Source of the DNA: Adineta vaga | Taxonomy: Eukaryota; Rotifera | Direction: 5' to 3' | Length of the DNA: 64,000 nt | NCBI GenBank assembly: GCA_021613535.1 | Contig: CP075492.1 | Coordinates: 13,392,001 to 13,456,000 of the forward strand | Shown here: piece by piece, positions 16,001-28,755 of the stretch | How the letters are laid out: each line of letters starts with the position of its first letter | Numbering within the stretch: position 1 is the first letter of the stretch | The notes under the pieces: generated by a model | The model's input: the letters and a program-made list of their open reading frames with translations, nothing else | What the model was told of the DNA's origin: nothing | Databases searched by the model: none | Made by a program: the position numbers and the translations under genes

Positions 16001-16519
16001 TTAATTAATCATGAAAATAAGCATTGAAAAACAACCTTATCTTTGATATCATTTCTTTTTCTTCTTTTCGAATATAATCTCATTATCCGATTATAAAAGA
16101 TTCTTATATCGTCTATTTCCTTAACAAAATCATATGGATTAAGATGTTATTATTGGAAGTAGTTTTTCTATTTGATGATAATATATTACAATATAATCTT
16201 TTGCATAATTTCTCCACTGAATATTTCCTTGCATTTAGCGAAAATATCTCGATAAATTCTCATTTTTTTTTCATAATAAACATCATTTAATAATTGCTTC
16301 GTTTGCTTCCAGTCACTAATACTATTTTTGGTAATCACGTTTTTTATTCTTGAAGATTTAGCAATACTACATTGAAGTTTATGGTGTACAGACCAACTTC
16401 GTTATTGATCTTTTTTCAAATATAGACAGTTGGTTCACACTGACATCAAAATATTTAATTTTATACAAATAAAACTTTCTGACTAGTTTCAATGTTCTTT
16501 TGTTTTGAACTTTAAGTGC
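16001..16519. other. Intergenic, no gene seen
   Basis: AT-rich 519-bp stretch downstream of the DUF1398 gene. I see no coding frame, repeat or RNA gene. Confidence 0.5.
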
Positions 16520-17292
16520 TTAGTGTTGCGATGGTGTTAGAGAGATTGTGGATGAATTCGGATCGGCTTTTTCCATTAGAATAATACAGTAAATGTAGGA
16601 TGTAATAATGATAAATGTTGTAATGAATGATTCAATCTGCAATCGCTCTGTACTTTTAGACATAGTACTAGTGATTAGATGGCAGATATAAAAAATACCA
16701 AAAGGACCTACACTAATCACGACTAAAAACATTTGCATCATTGTCATTTTCACCAATTGACGATCAGCATGTTGATCAGTAAGTCTGATTGTGCTTTGTA
16801 TATTCCGTTGAGTTTAATCATCCAAAGATTACCATGATTGAAATCGAAATAGCAAATTGATAAACGACACCACATATGGAAATATATGATCGATAAGCAT
16901 CATTATCAACTGCACAAAAATTTGTTGGAGGTAAAATATTCATAGAAATCAAAGTAGAAATTTCATGAAGAGCCCAAAAATAACTGTAATCAATGTTAAT
17001 TGATGTGCCCATTTTATATTACTACAACGGCGTAAACGTGCATCGTTTGATGTAATAAAGAATTAATCAATTGTAGCTAAGCATGAATAAATAATCCATA
17101 ATTTCTCAGTTTACACCACAGAATTGATGTACGAGTTGCATTAATTTCAGAACTTTTTGTACTTACAATACTTAATATTAAATTAATTAGTACAGAAATA
17201 TTATTAACAATTGAACCGGCCAGAAAACAGAATGCAGAATGACTTGTAAGATACAAAACAATTAATTGTTGACTAATATATGCGAGTGACAG
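16520..17292 (-). pseudogene. Decayed rhodopsin-like GPCR
   Basis: A third relative of the GPCR pair at the window's left end, now broken. The start codon position reads CTG (17292-17290) followed by SLAYISQQLIV, matching the N terminus of the intact copies. Most of helix 1 is then missing. Sequence like helix 2-3 follows in one frame (SILWCKLRN), runs into a stop, and resumes in other frames as SCLATIDQFFITSNDARLRR and later QHADRQLVKMTMMQMFLVVI, which equals the helix 5-6 region. At least two frameshifts and several stops are needed to read it. Only two short frames survive (17012-16818 and 16756-16520). It cannot make a receptor. Confidence 0.85.
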
Positions 17293-18039
17293 GATACTGT
17301 TGTATTAGTTGATGATAAAAGAGTAATAGATAGGTTGAGTATCAACTTATTATTTTATTTTATTTTTCAGAGTAATATATTTGTTATGACAGATAACAAC
17401 GTCATTTGTTTGTTTTATAGAAGGTTCTATACTTTCTAAGATTATTAAATGCAGAGTAAAAGAGAATATGGAGAAAGTTTCCTAGTCTTCTAAATATTAA
17501 ATTCCAAAGAAACGTCGCTATTTTCTGAAAGATGTCTCGTTTCAAAGATTACTTCTTATAATCAAGATTTTAGTTTTATATTTCTGAATTTGAAAAATCT
17601 CTTCAAAAATAAAGATAAAGAGAACTTTATGTATAAAGGCATTGTCTTTCATCTGTGACAGAATGTATAATACAACAAAATTACTATTTATTTCACCCCA
17701 CAATATATTCTATTTATATCTCGTAATTATATTATTAATATCGATAATTATTTGATCGCTAAATTAAACCTCTAAATTATGAATTTATAGAAGTTTATAA
17801 TATTAGAGGTTGACCATCGTGAAGAATATAATTTTCTTAGATGAATTCGTCAGATAGAAGATAGATATATCATCTTATCAGCATATTTACTTCGTTGTTA
17901 CAATACATCTTATATAATTCAAAGGTAACTCTCAATGACGTAGACACTGGTTATATAATTCTTTTGTTTCTATTTATATCATTGATTCGCTTTTTATTTC
18001 GATCACAACTACAACTAATAGTTAATAAAAGGTATAGAA
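17293..18039. other. Intergenic, upstream of lipocalin gene
   Basis: About 750 bp of AT-rich sequence. It should include the lipocalin promoter. No supported gene or clear repeat. Confidence 0.5.
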
Positions 18040-18687
18040 ATGAGCCGTTTTTATCTACTCAATCTGCTCTCCATCATGCTAGTATATGCATGGCCAGATA
18101 TGCCATGTCGAACACCACCACCGGCAGCTAATTATACGATTGAAAAGGTATTATTTATTATCTTTCATCTAATTTATCAATTAATAAAAATATCATTTTT
18201 CTATCAATAGTACATTGGTCGATGGTTTGAAATTGGTAAAATTCAAACAGCTGGTGGTGCTTTCTTTGAAAAAGATTGTGTATGTACTCATATTGATGTC
18301 GATCAAAATTCTGAAGATCCATCTGAAGTCGTTGTTTCAAATATTTGTAATAAAAAAACATTCGATGGTAAACTAATTATTGCAAATGGAACATTGACTA
18401 GCATACGAAAACCGTCTGATGGTCGTTATAATGAGACTATCTTTCCTGTCACTGTTCCTGTTGCATACAATATTATCGTACTTCAATCAGATGAATACAG
18501 TATCGAATATGATTGTATAACAGAATATGGTTTTACAAACTATTGCGTACATATTCAATCCCGTCAACCAACACTCAATGAAACAATTTTGAATAATTTA
18601 TTAAAATTTATTGAACCGTACAATTTGAATCCGAAAAAACTCGATTTTATACGAACAAAACAAATGAATTGTACTTATAAATCATGA
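18040..18687 (+). CDS. Secreted lipocalin, apolipoprotein D-like
   Basis: Two exons (18040-18147, 18211-18687) around a 63-bp phase-0 intron give 194 residues. The first exon encodes a signal peptide and a short Cys/Pro segment (MPCRTPPPA). The second opens with YIGRWFEIGKIQT, the G-x-W motif (Gly39-Trp41) that marks strand A of the lipocalin barrel. Cys residues, FDGKLIIANGTL and YNIIVLQSDEYSIEYDCI fit later strands of an ApoD-type barrel, and an R-containing C-terminal helix follows. Lipocalins carry small hydrophobic ligands outside the cell; the ligand here is not evident. The start at 18040 gives the signal peptide; an earlier overlapping frame at 17895 does not. Several N-x-S/T sites fit secretion. 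Confidence 0.85.
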
Positions 18688-19402
18688 TATATACTTTCAT
18701 AGGATCGATGTATTTAGAGTAACGAAATGTGATTGCGAATATAGTTTCTGTGTCAATCGTTTTTTCTCTCAAGAAAACAATACATATTGATTGAAAATAT
18801 TCAATAGTTTTACACATAATGAAATGATGTCGATAGAATCAAATAAATTCTAATAGAACAAAGAGATATAGAGTTTCTATAATTTCATACACGAACACTT
18901 GACAAATAACAATTATTAATAATTCTTGATCTCTTCGTCGAATATTACTATTTCTAAATTGGATGGATACACAAATGTATTTATTATCTAATATTTCGAT
19001 GAGTTAGATAGGCAAATATATTCATGATTATTGTTGAAAGTATCTTTCTTTTACGGTAATTCTTATCTATCAATATTCAAACCATCTAAATTTGAATCAC
19101 TGTCGTATGATATAGAGATGAACTGAAAATTCTATATTATTCAGTTTCTCGTAGAATATGGATAACTAAATTCTCCGTGAAAATATGACATTATCAAAAT
19201 TCACAACTGGAAAATCTGACTCTTCTAGGTTTTCGGATTTATCCTTAGAGGTGTACACCAATGTGTTACAAACGATTTCCTTATTATCATTCAAGTTTAA
19301 TAGTTGATATAATGTTAGTAGTTTGATCAGAAATTTTGCAAGGATTAGATTACATGAATTCAAATCTAAATATGACACTTTCTGCTGCAAATACAAATAT
19401 TT
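18688..19402. other. Intergenic between convergent genes
   Basis: About 700 bp of 3'-flanking sequence between the lipocalin gene and the multicopper oxidase pseudogene, which point at each other. A minus-strand frame at 19396-19166 shows no family features and I regard it as chance. Confidence 0.5.
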
Positions 19403-21701
19403 TTATTTAGAATGATGTTCACACTTTAAGGGAATATGATTTATCAAATTTTGTTTAGAATAAAAGTCTTTAATATATTGTGGTGATTCGACAAATACAA
19501 GAACCATTCCAAGTTGTAAATGCCGATCGTTATGACAATGTAACATCCATATACCTGGATTATCTGCTTTAAAACGCACAATAATATACGAATACGGATT
19601 AACAGTAAATGTATCTCGATAAATTGGATTATTGAAATTGAGATCAATAGTTTCTAATGTTGTTTCATTTAAATATCCATCATTTGTATTTCCTTGAGCT
19701 AGTACCCAAACATGATGACCATGAAGATGAAATGGATGAGGAGCAAAATCGATATTATTTATAATCATATCAATAATTTCATTATTTTCAATGTATACAA
19801 TTGATGACAGAGATAATTCTTGAAAATTCTTATGAAGAAGTAATGCTAATAAACTTGTATTAGTTGGATGAACAAATGTTTTGTTATTTAAATAAAAATG
19901 TCCAGGTTGACTACCTTTATGTTGAGAATTAAACATCAATCTTCTAACATTACTTTTAATTGGAACTTTTGACTTCATGGGAACCAATTCTAATTCATCA
20001 CTATACATTTGTCCAGTTGTTATCGATTGATTATTATCAAATAAATTGATTGATGAATTTATCTCGATATTTTCATTGATATATTATCAAATAGCCTTTA
20101 TATTTGGTTGAATTGATGATTTATACTGATTATTATAATCAAGGAATGGATGCATAGTTGTTTGTATCAAATAATTTCTATAAACATTTGTTTTCCCAGT
20201 AATTAATGCAGAATACCTTTGTCCAGGATTTAAACGAAGAGTTTTAACATATTTATTTCCATTAAGATAAATTCCATCGATTTCAATCAATCTCATATCA
20301 TGTTGATCAATAGTTAATGTTATTGTAGCATAAACGGATGTATTTATAATACGAAATCTTTTTGTTTGACTCGATTTAATAGATATACGATAGAATGAAC
20401 ATTTTTTATTTAAATCACAATCATATTGTCCAATACCATTAAAAAGAGCTGTATCCGGTATGGCATCTAGTATACCTGGATATAAATAAGATTTTAAATG
20501 AATATGAGCTGGTGTATGATACCAATCTGTTAATTGAAGAATTTCTTCATCTTGATAAAACATTTCCCATGGATCCTTGGGATCTTTTATGATTAAAACA
20601 CCTTTAAGTCCATCACCATATTGCATTGCATAATGTGAATGATACCAATAAGTACCTGATTGGTCGTTAGTAGAATATTTGTATTGAAATGATTGACCTA
20701 GTAATATTGAACATTGAGTAACACCATCCATATGTAAAGTATTTCGTTGTAATAAACCATGCCAATGTATTGCTGTTGGCTCAGATGATTCATTAATTAA
20801 TGTTATATTAATTATATCGCCTTGTTTTACAATAATAGTAGGCGCTGGAATTTGATCGTTGAGTGATAAAATTTCTCTCGAATAAGTATCTGGAGAAGCG
20901 CTGAACCATCGAACACGAAATACAGCATTGTAAATACGAATATTTTCTATTTAATTAAATAGAATGAAAAATTTGTTCAGCTATTATTTTCCTCTGAAGA
21001 ATGTTCGTATTACTGCTTACTTTTCGATAGAGATGAGGTTGAAGATTGTGATACATGAAAAAAAAAGACTATTTAGATTAAAATTCGAATTTGGTTGTAA
21101 GGTTAACCAACATTTAGCGTATGAATTTACAAATTCTTGTAATGGTATATTCAACACATGTCCAAGATCATGTCGATCAGATGCATATTCAATTGAATTA
21201 CCAAGTCTATCACATAAAATATCATCGTTGCTACCATGAAAAGTTATTCGTATACTAATTATTTGATTTATATTATTCAATTGACCAATTATTATTTTAC
21301 CATTGAATACATAGTTCAGATCAGCAGTAAACCGTAATTGATATATATATATCATTTTGTAATCCATTGTCAATGATAATATTTGATAATTTTACATATG
21401 TCAAAGTATTACCAGCATAAACATCATTCAATTTACTTAAAAGATCTTCTAATGGAACAGTAAAACCAAACGATAGCAAAAAAAGAAATATTTCTATGTA
21501 AAAGTTAACTACACACTAACTTGATATTTCGTTTTCGTTACTAGAGAAGACATCGAAGTTATTATCGTTTATCGCATAATCATCACTTTCTTGATTTTTT
21601 ACAGAAACGATCTGTGGAATAGCATATATGAAAGTAGAATTTCAAAATTAAAAACTTACAAAATGAATTGATATCTATATTACTGGAATCAAACTTTTCA
21701 T
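19403..21701 (-). pseudogene. Multicopper oxidase (fungal laccase/ferroxidase-like), decayed
   Basis: The copper-site motifs are all readable: AIHWHGLL, GTYWYHSH, APHPFHLHGHHVW and WMLHCHNDRHLQLGM, with the last supplying type 1 and type 3 ligands. MDGVTQCSI and VRFKADNPGIW resemble fungal Fet3/laccase enzymes, which oxidise iron or phenols outside the cell. The gene is broken in at least three places. The likely signal-peptide exon (from 21701) has TAG at 21677-21675. The first-domain exon changes frame in a TA repeat near 21350. Two stops, TGA TAA, lie in frame at 20089-20084 between domains 2 and 3, and no splice choice I tried removes them. An intron near 21000 (GTAAGC donor, TAG acceptor) still joins K to NIRIYN in phase. 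Recent decay of a once-functional transferred gene is my reading; a sequencing error could explain one lesion but not all. Confidence 0.8.
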
Positions 21702-22627
21702 AATGTTGCTATGTATCAATGATGAAAACTAAAGAAGTTTTATAGAATAAAAACAAAACAGATGTCATTTCAAAGGCTATAGAAAGAAGAAGAGAGATTG
21801 ATTTTTTCAGCTATCATAATAATACGTAAATAAAAACTCGCCTTTTTTCATTTTATTCTGTTCCACATTTTAGTTTATATCTTTAAAATCGTTTTAGTAA
21901 ATCTATATTTACAAAATCATATATTCTTAGTAACTATGTGTTACGATTCATTGTGGTGATTTTTGTTTCATTTGACATCTGGTTTTGTTTTTCTCCATTC
22001 TTTTTCCTTGTCAGGAAATAAATATTTTACATTTGTTACTTGTATGATTATTACAAAGACAAAGATATCAGTATAAATGAGTTTAGTCAGATTAGGTATG
22101 ATATATCAACCTTACAATATTTTTCATTCCCTGTACAAATCTACTTTCTATCTTTTATATGACTTCTTACACTCGAAAACGATTTATTAGAGAAAATAAT
22201 GAGATCGCTCAATAATATTTGAAATTATATAGTAAACTGCATATTGAGTTTATATTCTGATTTGATTTCTTGAAAAATTAATATAGTGAAATGATAATGT
22301 TCTCATATTTTCAACTTCCATAGATTTAATTTTATATGAACAAAACAAAGGAAAACGATTTATCAATGGGAACTTTGAGAAACTTTTTTTTTCTGCTTCA
22401 ACAGATAATTCTTGATCGTGACTGTTTGCTAATCGTTTGATTTCAATATTGCTCATGATAAGTTCTTTGTAATATATGATATATTATTTCTAATTGACGT
22501 AAACAAGACACGGAAATAAATATATGTATGAATTAAGGAGTCTTTGAATAGTATATTTTCATATATTATGCACGATTATTTACTGCATGGTGAGTTATCT
22601 TTGCTAATTGAAAAGATAATATAAATT
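21702..22627. other. Intergenic, no supported gene
   Basis: About 930 bp between the oxidase pseudogene and the next GPCR. A 68-residue minus frame (22456-22250) has no recognisable features and is not called. Confidence 0.5.
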
Positions 22628-23767
22628 CTACGATGGAATCGGAACACAAGGTTTTGGTATCGCTAATTCAACGGATTGATTTCTGTCAAATGCATGACGT
22701 GTAGTGTTATTTGTAACGGGGTTAATATGACGATTTCTTCCGTACCATCCGCATGTTGCCATCAATTGCACCATTCTTAATAGTTCATTACGAAATGAAT
22801 ATGAAGCTATTGTATACAAATAAAATGATAAAGTAGGAAAGAGATAAATAACTGCTTCAGCGATAAAAAGAGCAAATCTTTCGACAGCTACACGTTCAAC
22901 TGATTTATTTCGAACATTTAATGATACAGCATTGTAAAAATAGATGCCCATTAAAGGTGTTATTAAAATGACGTAAACGCATATTTGAACAAGTAACATG
23001 AATAAGACTTGCCGGTCACGTTTGCGTTGTACATACTGTTCGTTATTTCCTCCTTCCAATATTTGACGATGGTTCGGTTGACGACGTCGTTGTTTAAGAA
23101 CAAGATTACGATAAATAAGTAAAGCACATGTAATCATTATTGAAACCGGTAGAACACTACCACAGATCGTTGTAAAAAGACTATGATACAGTGACATTGT
23201 AATGTTATTATGGATACTACAGATATTTCCAAATGCATCGTAGTAGATTAGAAGATGAACAGGTAGTATGAACCAGACGATTATAATCACGAATATAGTA
23301 CGGCAAGCGATACGAATATCGGCAAAATTTCTTAAACGTTGTTGAACTGAGGAAAGAGCAAACCGATCAAAACAAGCCATTGTTAAACACCAACGATACA
23401 TCATCGAACTAGATTGAAGGATATAAATACGTAGTTTACAAAAGATTCCGCTATTTAAAGTAGGATCTGCATAATTTATTGCATACATCGTTGTTCCAAC
23501 ACCGAAACTCAAATTGATTAGCATGGTTACAGATGCCACAATGAAATCTACGATAAAAAAAAGCCTTTGCGAGATTTTCTGTTAAAATGAAAAGCATAAC
23601 TCACATGTACAACAAGAAACAGTTCGATACTGTCGTTGAGTCAAAAGTATAATATTGAGACAACAACCAGTTATACCAAAAATTAAATAGACTGAGTATA
23701 AATATCGCGTAACTTGTTGTTGAATAAAAAACAACGTACTACTCAATGTGATATTTGTCGAAGTCAT
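22628..23767 (-). CDS. Rhodopsin-like GPCR, separate subfamily
   Basis: Two exons (23767-23605, 23547-22628) with a 57-bp phase-1 intron give 360 residues. The join restores helix 2 as CTYFIVASVTMLINLSFGV. Seven hydrophobic segments are visible. Asn38 in helix 1 (GITGCCLNIILL), MACFDRFALSS at the end of helix 3 in the DRY position, a long basic third intracellular loop (LKQRRRQPNHRQI and VQRKRDRQ) and LFPTLSFYLYT in helix 7 replacing NPxxY are present. It differs from the left-end receptors in intron position and in its long loop, so it belongs to another bdelloid receptor branch. Acidic-basic loop content suggests G-protein coupling, but the ligand is unknown. Confidence 0.85.
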
Positions 23768-24181
23768 TTCCTAATGTATCCAATAGAATGAATGAATCTG
23801 CAATTTAGACCTTGATAGTATTCTATATGGATGCCGGTTCAATCGCTAAATTGAACATACATCTATCGAGAGAATCGTAATAATGTCTAGAAAGTATTTT
23901 TGTGTAAAGATAAATAGAAAAAAGAAATATAACTGACTTGCTTTCTTAAGATAAGAATCTCTAGAACATTTTATATGATTAAAAATTGTTTTAGTCGATC
24001 ATCATGTTGTTCTTCAAGAGTGCATCTTTCTATGCATTCCTTTGTTTCAACTCTCGATAGAATCATTAAGAATTCTCGTCATATAAGATTAAAAGGTAAT
24101 CTTCTCATTTGACTTCTTTATATTCTTATTTAAGAAAGATTTTAACAAGGGAATGACAAACAAAATAATTAAAAACATATT
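23768..24181. other. Intergenic, no gene seen
   Basis: A 414-bp spacer holding the GPCR promoter side and the sulfotransferase 3' end. Nothing else seen. Confidence 0.5.
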
Positions 24182-25469
24182 TTATAATGATGTTGTTTCA
24201 ATCTGAACAGGAATTTTAGTGACAGGTTGAAGTCGTTTTTGTTTTTGTCGTAATAATTCTGTATAAGGAAGTTCTGAAATGACCAAATCTCGACATACTT
24301 TGTTCAATTTTTGATCTTTTCTATAATGTACAATCATCGTTTTTGAATCTTTATTATTACCACATTGATTAAACATTTTCATTCTTAAAGATTTCAAAGT
24401 ATCGATTTCTTTTTGCATTCTTTCATGGCCAAATTTGGTTGTTAAACGAGTAAGTTTATCGGAAAAATGTTTATATAAAAGTTCATCTGCGACATTGAAC
24501 AAACGTATTCGTTGTTTCAAAGATTTCTTTAGATTTTGAACACCATTACTAGATCGAGCATTATGTCGAAAAACAATAATATCCTTTATAGGCCAACATA
24601 AAAGATGACGTAGATGAATTAAAGATTCATCCATTCGATCAGCAATCATAACTAAATGAAATTGTGATTCAATTGAACGAATGAATTCATGAACAATTTC
24701 CAAATTATCGAAATGTTCAACATTAAAACCAAGATCAAAAGACATTTGATTGCGACCAAATTTTGCTAGATGTCGTCGAGTTGATAGTGCATGATAAGCC
24801 GATATATTTGGAGAAATGGAAAAGAATGTTTCCAAAAAATGAATCGAAGAATTTTCATGAAATAAAAACTTTAAATTATAATACGAAAAAAGTGATTCAA
24901 TTAAACTAACAGGGTCACGAAGAATAGTAACGAATATTGTATTAATTGGCATAATAGATTTCATTTCTTGATAATTAAATCTTGCATGATGTGTAAAGAT
25001 ATTATTTTGACTAGTTAATGTACTTTGATTATATTGTGATTCTAACATATTTCGATGAAAATGTTGAGGATGACCAAAATAATTATATTTTGCTGGTAAA
25101 ACAAATGTTAGATTATTTCGATCACCATAACGAAGAAAAATATTTTGTATAGTTGAAGAACCTGTTTTATGTGTTTTTAGAAAGAGAATATTTCGTTTTG
25201 GTTGACATGTATGTCGTTTTCTTGTCGTTAATTTTGTAGATCTTTTTATAGGAATTGTTTTGAAAGAAAAAGTTCGTTTCATTCGAGTTCTTGGATGTGT
25301 TGTAGTACTAGAGAGAAAACAAAATATTGAATAAGAAATTCTAAATTCAAATAATAATGTATACATACACTTTACTCATATTAATAATGAAAATAATGAA
25401 AGAAATCAATAGAAATAGAAATAATAAGAATATAAGTACAACTTTTTTCTTAACAAATATATGCACCAT
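24182..25469 (-). CDS. Galactose-3-O-sulfotransferase family protein
   Basis: Two exons (25469-25369, 25307-24182) with a 61-bp intron give 408 residues. Exon 1 adds a type II anchor: MVHIFVKKK followed by a hydrophobic stretch to about residue 31. The lumenal domain has the 5'-phosphosulfate loop LKTHKTGSS (77-85) and the 3'-phosphate site ILRDPVSLIESLF (162-173, with Arg164 and Ser172), both expected for binding the sulfate donor PAPS. The family (Gal3ST, galactosylceramide sulfotransferase) moves sulfate to galactose of glycolipids or glycoproteins in the Golgi. HARFNY and a later DRMDESL-LLCW region also fit. The exact acceptor cannot be told. The uninterrupted frame runs 5' into the intron, so the exon 1 start was chosen for its anchor. 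Confidence 0.85.
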
Positions 25470-27427
25470 GGTAAATTTCATACACATATAAAATAATGTT
25501 AATACAAATCAATCATGAATGAATGATTGATATCTAAAATTATTTGTGTTCAATCATTCTGAATAGCCAATATATGTTGGAAAAGAATGCGATTAGAATT
25601 CTATTCAATTATAAACACTTCTTTGGAAATTTTAAATATTTCTCATCATTTCTACTTGAATAACGATAAAAGTTTTGCACTATGGGTATTCGAAAAATAG
25701 AATAGATTTACAAGTAGCCACGGATGTCAATGAATCAATAAGGATTCAATAATCTACAAAAACTCATTACAATTCAAGACGAGTATAACGAAAAGAACAT
25801 CAATATAGATGAAGAATCACGTAGAAATTATACATGACATAATGCTAATAAATTTCAACTCTCCTCCTTTCTTTGTACTTAATAATGTGTGGATTATAAT
25901 CAAAACAAAAACGCAAGTTTACTTCTCCGACTAAACTGTTGTTCATGTCTGTTTATCGACAATTTTAACTGAAATAAAACATTTTTTTTCTCTTTTCTTT
26001 CTCCAACACGTACAGATTGCTTCTTTTTTTAAACCGAAGATATTTACGTATGTTTGTCCTTCATTCTTTTTTATTCATACAATTGTCCGAAGAACAATTT
26101 TCTTTGTTCCATTTCTTCATCGATAAAAACTTGTGGAACATGACGAAATTATATTTTCAAAAACGTTTTTTTTCTCTCCATATCTACGATATGTTTCTGA
26201 AAAATTGTTAAGTTCATTCGTTTTTTAACATGTGCGAAAAGATTCGAGTATTTTATTACGGATTCATTTTTGTACTTCTGTCTTACAAAAGAAAAAACAT
26301 ACAATGCAGAAGAGAAAAGGGTAGATGTGAAAAAAACTGACTGTCATGAATGTTGCAGGAATAAAAAATGAGGAGGAGAATCGAAGGTAGAATGAATCAA
26401 GTCCTTCAATTCGATCGTTGGAAGGTGTACAATTAAAAATGATAAAACTATTGTTATCAATTCACTTTTGATAATATATTAATAATGGTTACATAAAATT
26501 TTAGATTTACAAACACAGAATAGAATTAACCAGTAAAAAAACAAATTCTGTCCTCTTTTTCTTGAGATAATGTATTGAAAATATGAATAGTAATTAGTGA
26601 ATTATGATGATTTACATGTCTCATAAGAATTTTCAATAGATTTATAGAACATGGTAAAACTCGTATGACGTGTAAGCAATCATAAAGTAAAAGATCATAT
26701 TGCTTAGATTTTCATTTCATATTAGCGATTCTTTTACAAAAAAGATTCATCTATCGATCAGAACTTAAAAAAATAATACTAAATCATTTGTATTTCATCA
26801 TAAACAACAATTGCTTTCACAAACTGCGTCATGTAAGTATTAAGAAAACAAACCATACTCAGTTCTTTTTTTTCTCAAAAACTAGGCATCATAAAAACAA
26901 ACTCTCACAATCCTACTCTATGTTAAAAAATGAATTTTTTACTTCTTTAATATTGCTTTACATTCAAAAGTAAAAAGGTAACGAAAACGTTTAGAGTGTA
27001 AAATGGGATTAGACATTTTGTTTTGATTAATAACAATTCTCTTCTGTCTTCGTCTGCAAATGAAATTAATTGAGACAAAACTAATGAAAAATCGTTATAA
27101 TACAGAAAAAACCGCCCATGGCATACTTGTTCTCAGTTAGTTTTGTTTTCTTAACTGAAATATATGATGAATAAAAAAATTTATTTTATTTTTTTATACT
27201 GTTTATCACTTTGATCACATAGAATAAAATGAAGGTAGAAAATGCTGAAACATTCGTATGTTTTTCGAATTCTTTCAGTAGAAAGCATCAGAACTTTTTA
27301 TTGTAATAGTTCTACGTAAACACGATGGTTTCTTTTTGTAGATAAATGTGTTGTTAATTCATTTTTGTCGATCATTAAAAGACGCAGCTAATCAGTTACA
27401 TGCAAACGTGTTTTTTTTGTAGACAAC
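25470..27427. other. Intergenic, about 2 kb, no supported gene
   Basis: Divergent region between the sulfotransferase (minus) and methyltransferase (plus). It is AT-rich with many T-runs; two plus-strand frames of 61-64 residues rich in Phe/Lys are typical chance frames in such sequence. No RNA gene or repeat stands out. Confidence 0.5.
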
Positions 27428-28435
27428 ATGTATTCATCACCATCCAATAACTCGACGAAAATAAGTCAAATTAGAATATTAACAAAATATCTATGTTTAA
27501 CTTTGCTTCTTATATATATCGGATTACTACATATAAAAATACCACCAAGAATCATTATCAGAACACTATCGCTTAATGAAACAATGACCCAAAGGTTACC
27601 AGTTGAAACGATGTGTTATGCATCCGATGGTGTTTCATATCAGCGTAATCATTTACGAAAAGTATATCGACGACGAGCAGGTCATACCAGTGCATATGTA
27701 GCAGAAAATGATTCATTATCGATTACTTATATAACAAAAAACTTTACTGATTTTAGTGAATTTGTTAATTTTTCTCGTACGAAAATTTTATCACGTCGTT
27801 TAATCAATAATAGTCGTTCGATTGAAACTATTTTTCGTAATCCTCGACATCGCGATATGGTTACACCATCTTGCGACGGTTTATGGATGGAATTTGGTGT
27901 CTTTAGTGGTACGACTTTGAGACACATAGCAGATTGGAAGCGTATACATTGTGGTAATAATAGTCAATCAGTATATGGTTTTGATACATTTACTGGATTA
28001 CCGGGAGATTGGAGAGCAGGATTTAAACGTGGACTTTTCGCTTTACCCAATGGAACAAAGATATTAGTACCAAACAATACTGTCTTAGTTAAAGGTCTTT
28101 TTATCGATACACTTCCAATTGAACTTCTTCGATTTGATCAACAATCTCATTGTCATACTCCTGTTTCATTTGTACATATTGATTGTGATTTGTACGAAGG
28201 TACAAAAGATGTTCTCTTTCTACTTGGAAATCGATTTGTAACAGGAACAATTCTAGTATTTGATGAATTATTTAATTATCCAGGTTATGAACAACATGAA
28301 CTCAAAGCATTATTCGAATTTTTATCAGGTTCAAATATACGACTAATACCTGTAGGTTCAAGTACTGACATTTCACTACATCCGGAAAAAGATGCATTAA
28401 TACAATCATTTGCATTTATCGTTAGCTTAGAATAG
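27428..28435 (+). CDS. TylF/MycF-type O-methyltransferase, membrane-anchored
   Basis: Intronless gene for 335 residues. A hydrophobic segment (about 21-37) after a short polar start makes it a probable type II membrane or secretory-pathway protein. The rest matches the macrocin O-methyltransferase fold: WMEFGVFSGTTLRHIA (153-168) is the SAM-binding motif I, VYGFDTFTGLPGDWR (182-196) is the second conserved block, HIDCDLYEGTKDVL (250-263) has the metal-binding acids and VFDELFNYPGYEQHELKAL (278-296) closes the site. Bacterial members methylate sugars of antibiotics such as tylosin using SAM and a metal ion. In an animal with intron-rich genes, a single-exon member is a candidate transferred gene, although TylF-like proteins also occur in some other eukaryotes. 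A sugar substrate in the Golgi is a guess. Confidence 0.8.
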   Translation: MYSSPSNNSTKISQIRILTKYLCLTLLLIYIGLLHIKIPPRIIIRTLSLNETMTQRLPVETMCYASDGVSYQRNHLRKVYRRRAGHTSAYVAENDSLSITYITKNFTDFSEFVNFSRTKILSRRLINNSRSIETIFRNPRHRDMVTPSCDGLWMEFGVFSGTTLRHIADWKRIHCGNNSQSVYGFDTFTGLPGDWRAGFKRGLFALPNGTKILVPNNTVLVKGLFIDTLPIELLRFDQQSHCHTPVSFVHIDCDLYEGTKDVLFLLGNRFVTGTILVFDELFNYPGYEQHELKALFEFLSGSNIRLIPVGSSTDISLHPEKDALIQSFAFIVSLE

Positions 28436-28755
28436 ATTGTAATATCGGTCAAACATGAATTCAATTAAATATAAAAACAGATATCTGTGTGTCATTTCCT
28501 TCCATTGTCTTACGATTCTATGTGTTCGTTCTATATGAAAAAAGCTTAGTCATATGATAAATAAATAAATAAATAAATAAATATATATATAAGATTTTAG
28601 AATTTTGATAGTGATTTATGTGCATCATATTACACCCACACATCCTTAAGTAAAAGAAACACTATTGAAAATAGATGATTTCAATATTTTATTTCTTCGA
28701 TTATAATCGACAGAATCAAAATGACTAAATGTCAAACGGAACTACTTAATATATT
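28436..28755. repeat. Intergenic with (AAAT)n / (AT)n microsatellite
   Basis: A 320-bp spacer between convergent genes. A simple repeat of AAAT units passes into a TA run at about 28557-28592. No gene seen. Confidence 0.8.

Noticed and set aside
20084-20089. An intron hiding the two stops in the oxidase gene.
   Set aside because: The available GT and AG pairs leave stops or the wrong phase, and other lesions exist in the same gene.
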